Below are positions 63,746 to 64,000 of a stretch of 64,000 nt of DNA, piece after piece; positions within the stretch are counted from its first letter, which is position 1; each line of letters begins with the position of its first letter. Origin of the DNA: Enoplosus armatus (lineage: Eukaryota; Chordata; Actinopteri; Centrarchiformes; Enoplosidae); contig NC_092186.1 of the NCBI RefSeq assembly GCF_043641665.1, positions 26,445,501-26,509,500 of the forward strand, given 5' to 3'. Made by a program: the position numbers and the translations under genes. Below the pieces are notes generated by a model. The model searched no databases and was not told the origin of the DNA. It saw nothing but the letters and a program-made list of their open reading frames with translations.

Positions 63746-64000
63746 TTTCACAAAATCACAATCACAACTTTCCCAATAGGCATCCATGTTAAAGTTCTTA
63801 AACATCCACACATTAAATGCTTTACTCGAATCTGCCAATTGTATTAACAATGTCTGCAGGACTCAAATATTTACAGAGGTCTTATATATTCTTCAACTGT
63901 CAAGGGTAAAGAACCACCTGCGCCACACAGCCAGGCTACCGTTTACAGCGGAGATGGAACAAAACTAGTGATGAGAAGAATGGTTTGTTTCATTCATTCA
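63746..64000. other. Window end, nothing recognised
   Basis: The last bases (CATTCATTCA) may begin a tandem repeat continuing outside. Confidence 0.35.

Overview
This is vertebrate nuclear DNA, almost certainly from a spiny-rayed (percomorph-type) teleost. The evidence is the density of long (GT)n/(AC)n tracts and the kinds of transposable element seen: L2/CR1-like LINEs, a Penelope-like element, hAT and PIF/Harbinger miniature elements, and tRNA-derived SINEs. I found no convincing host protein-coding gene, no structural RNA gene and no prokaryotic feature. The window reads as an intergenic region or part of a very large intron. Most open reading frames are chance frames, are read through microsatellites, or are transposon relics.

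Layout. 0-9 kb: low-complexity tracts, a minus-strand LINE 3' end (2.8-3.06 kb), an older dispersed repeat (3.3-3.6 kb), a perfect 25-bp hairpin (5.16-5.21 kb) and a doubtful LINE C-terminal scrap (8.7-8.9 kb). 9-16 kb: a 35/71-bp minisatellite (9.24-9.53 kb), one member of a three-copy repeat family (11.0-11.4 kb), a miniature element with long inverted ends (13.8-14.2 kb) and a complete hAT-type miniature element with a perfect 8-bp target duplication (15.5-15.75 kb). 16-22 kb: two minus-strand SINEs, a plus-strand LINE reverse-transcriptase relic (18.75-19.45 kb), a Harbinger-type copy and a LINE tail. 25.6-26.4 kb: a repeat split by a 569-bp insertion; its relative lies at 34.2 kb. 29.3-32.2 kb: the longest element, a plus-strand L2-like LINE with an SGNH-esterase-type ORF1, an APE endonuclease and a reverse transcriptase with a large internal deletion. 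36.9-39.1 kb: a SINE, then a LINE reverse transcriptase interrupted by a 3'-truncated LINE. 44.5-45.2 kb: a minus-strand Penelope-like reverse transcriptase interrupted by a complete Harbinger miniature element with TTA target duplications and by a separate 54-bp inverted piece of the same Harbinger family. 47.4-48.8 kb: a LINE tail and a minus-strand LINE reverse transcriptase. 49-64 kb: more dispersed repeats, a SINE (58.7 kb) and a recent LINE 3' end (63.2-63.7 kb).

The window shows several rounds of transposition, with young elements nested in old ones. The best observations are the nested structures at 44.5-45.2 kb and 38.0-39.1 kb, the hAT element at 15.5 kb, and the four closely similar LINE 3' ends that suggest fairly recent activity. 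Two splice-site-flanked segments (46805-46831 and 62154-62200, both plus strand) are the only candidate host exons, and both are weak. Family names rest on motif recognition and recall, not on a database search. I found no undescribed biological system.
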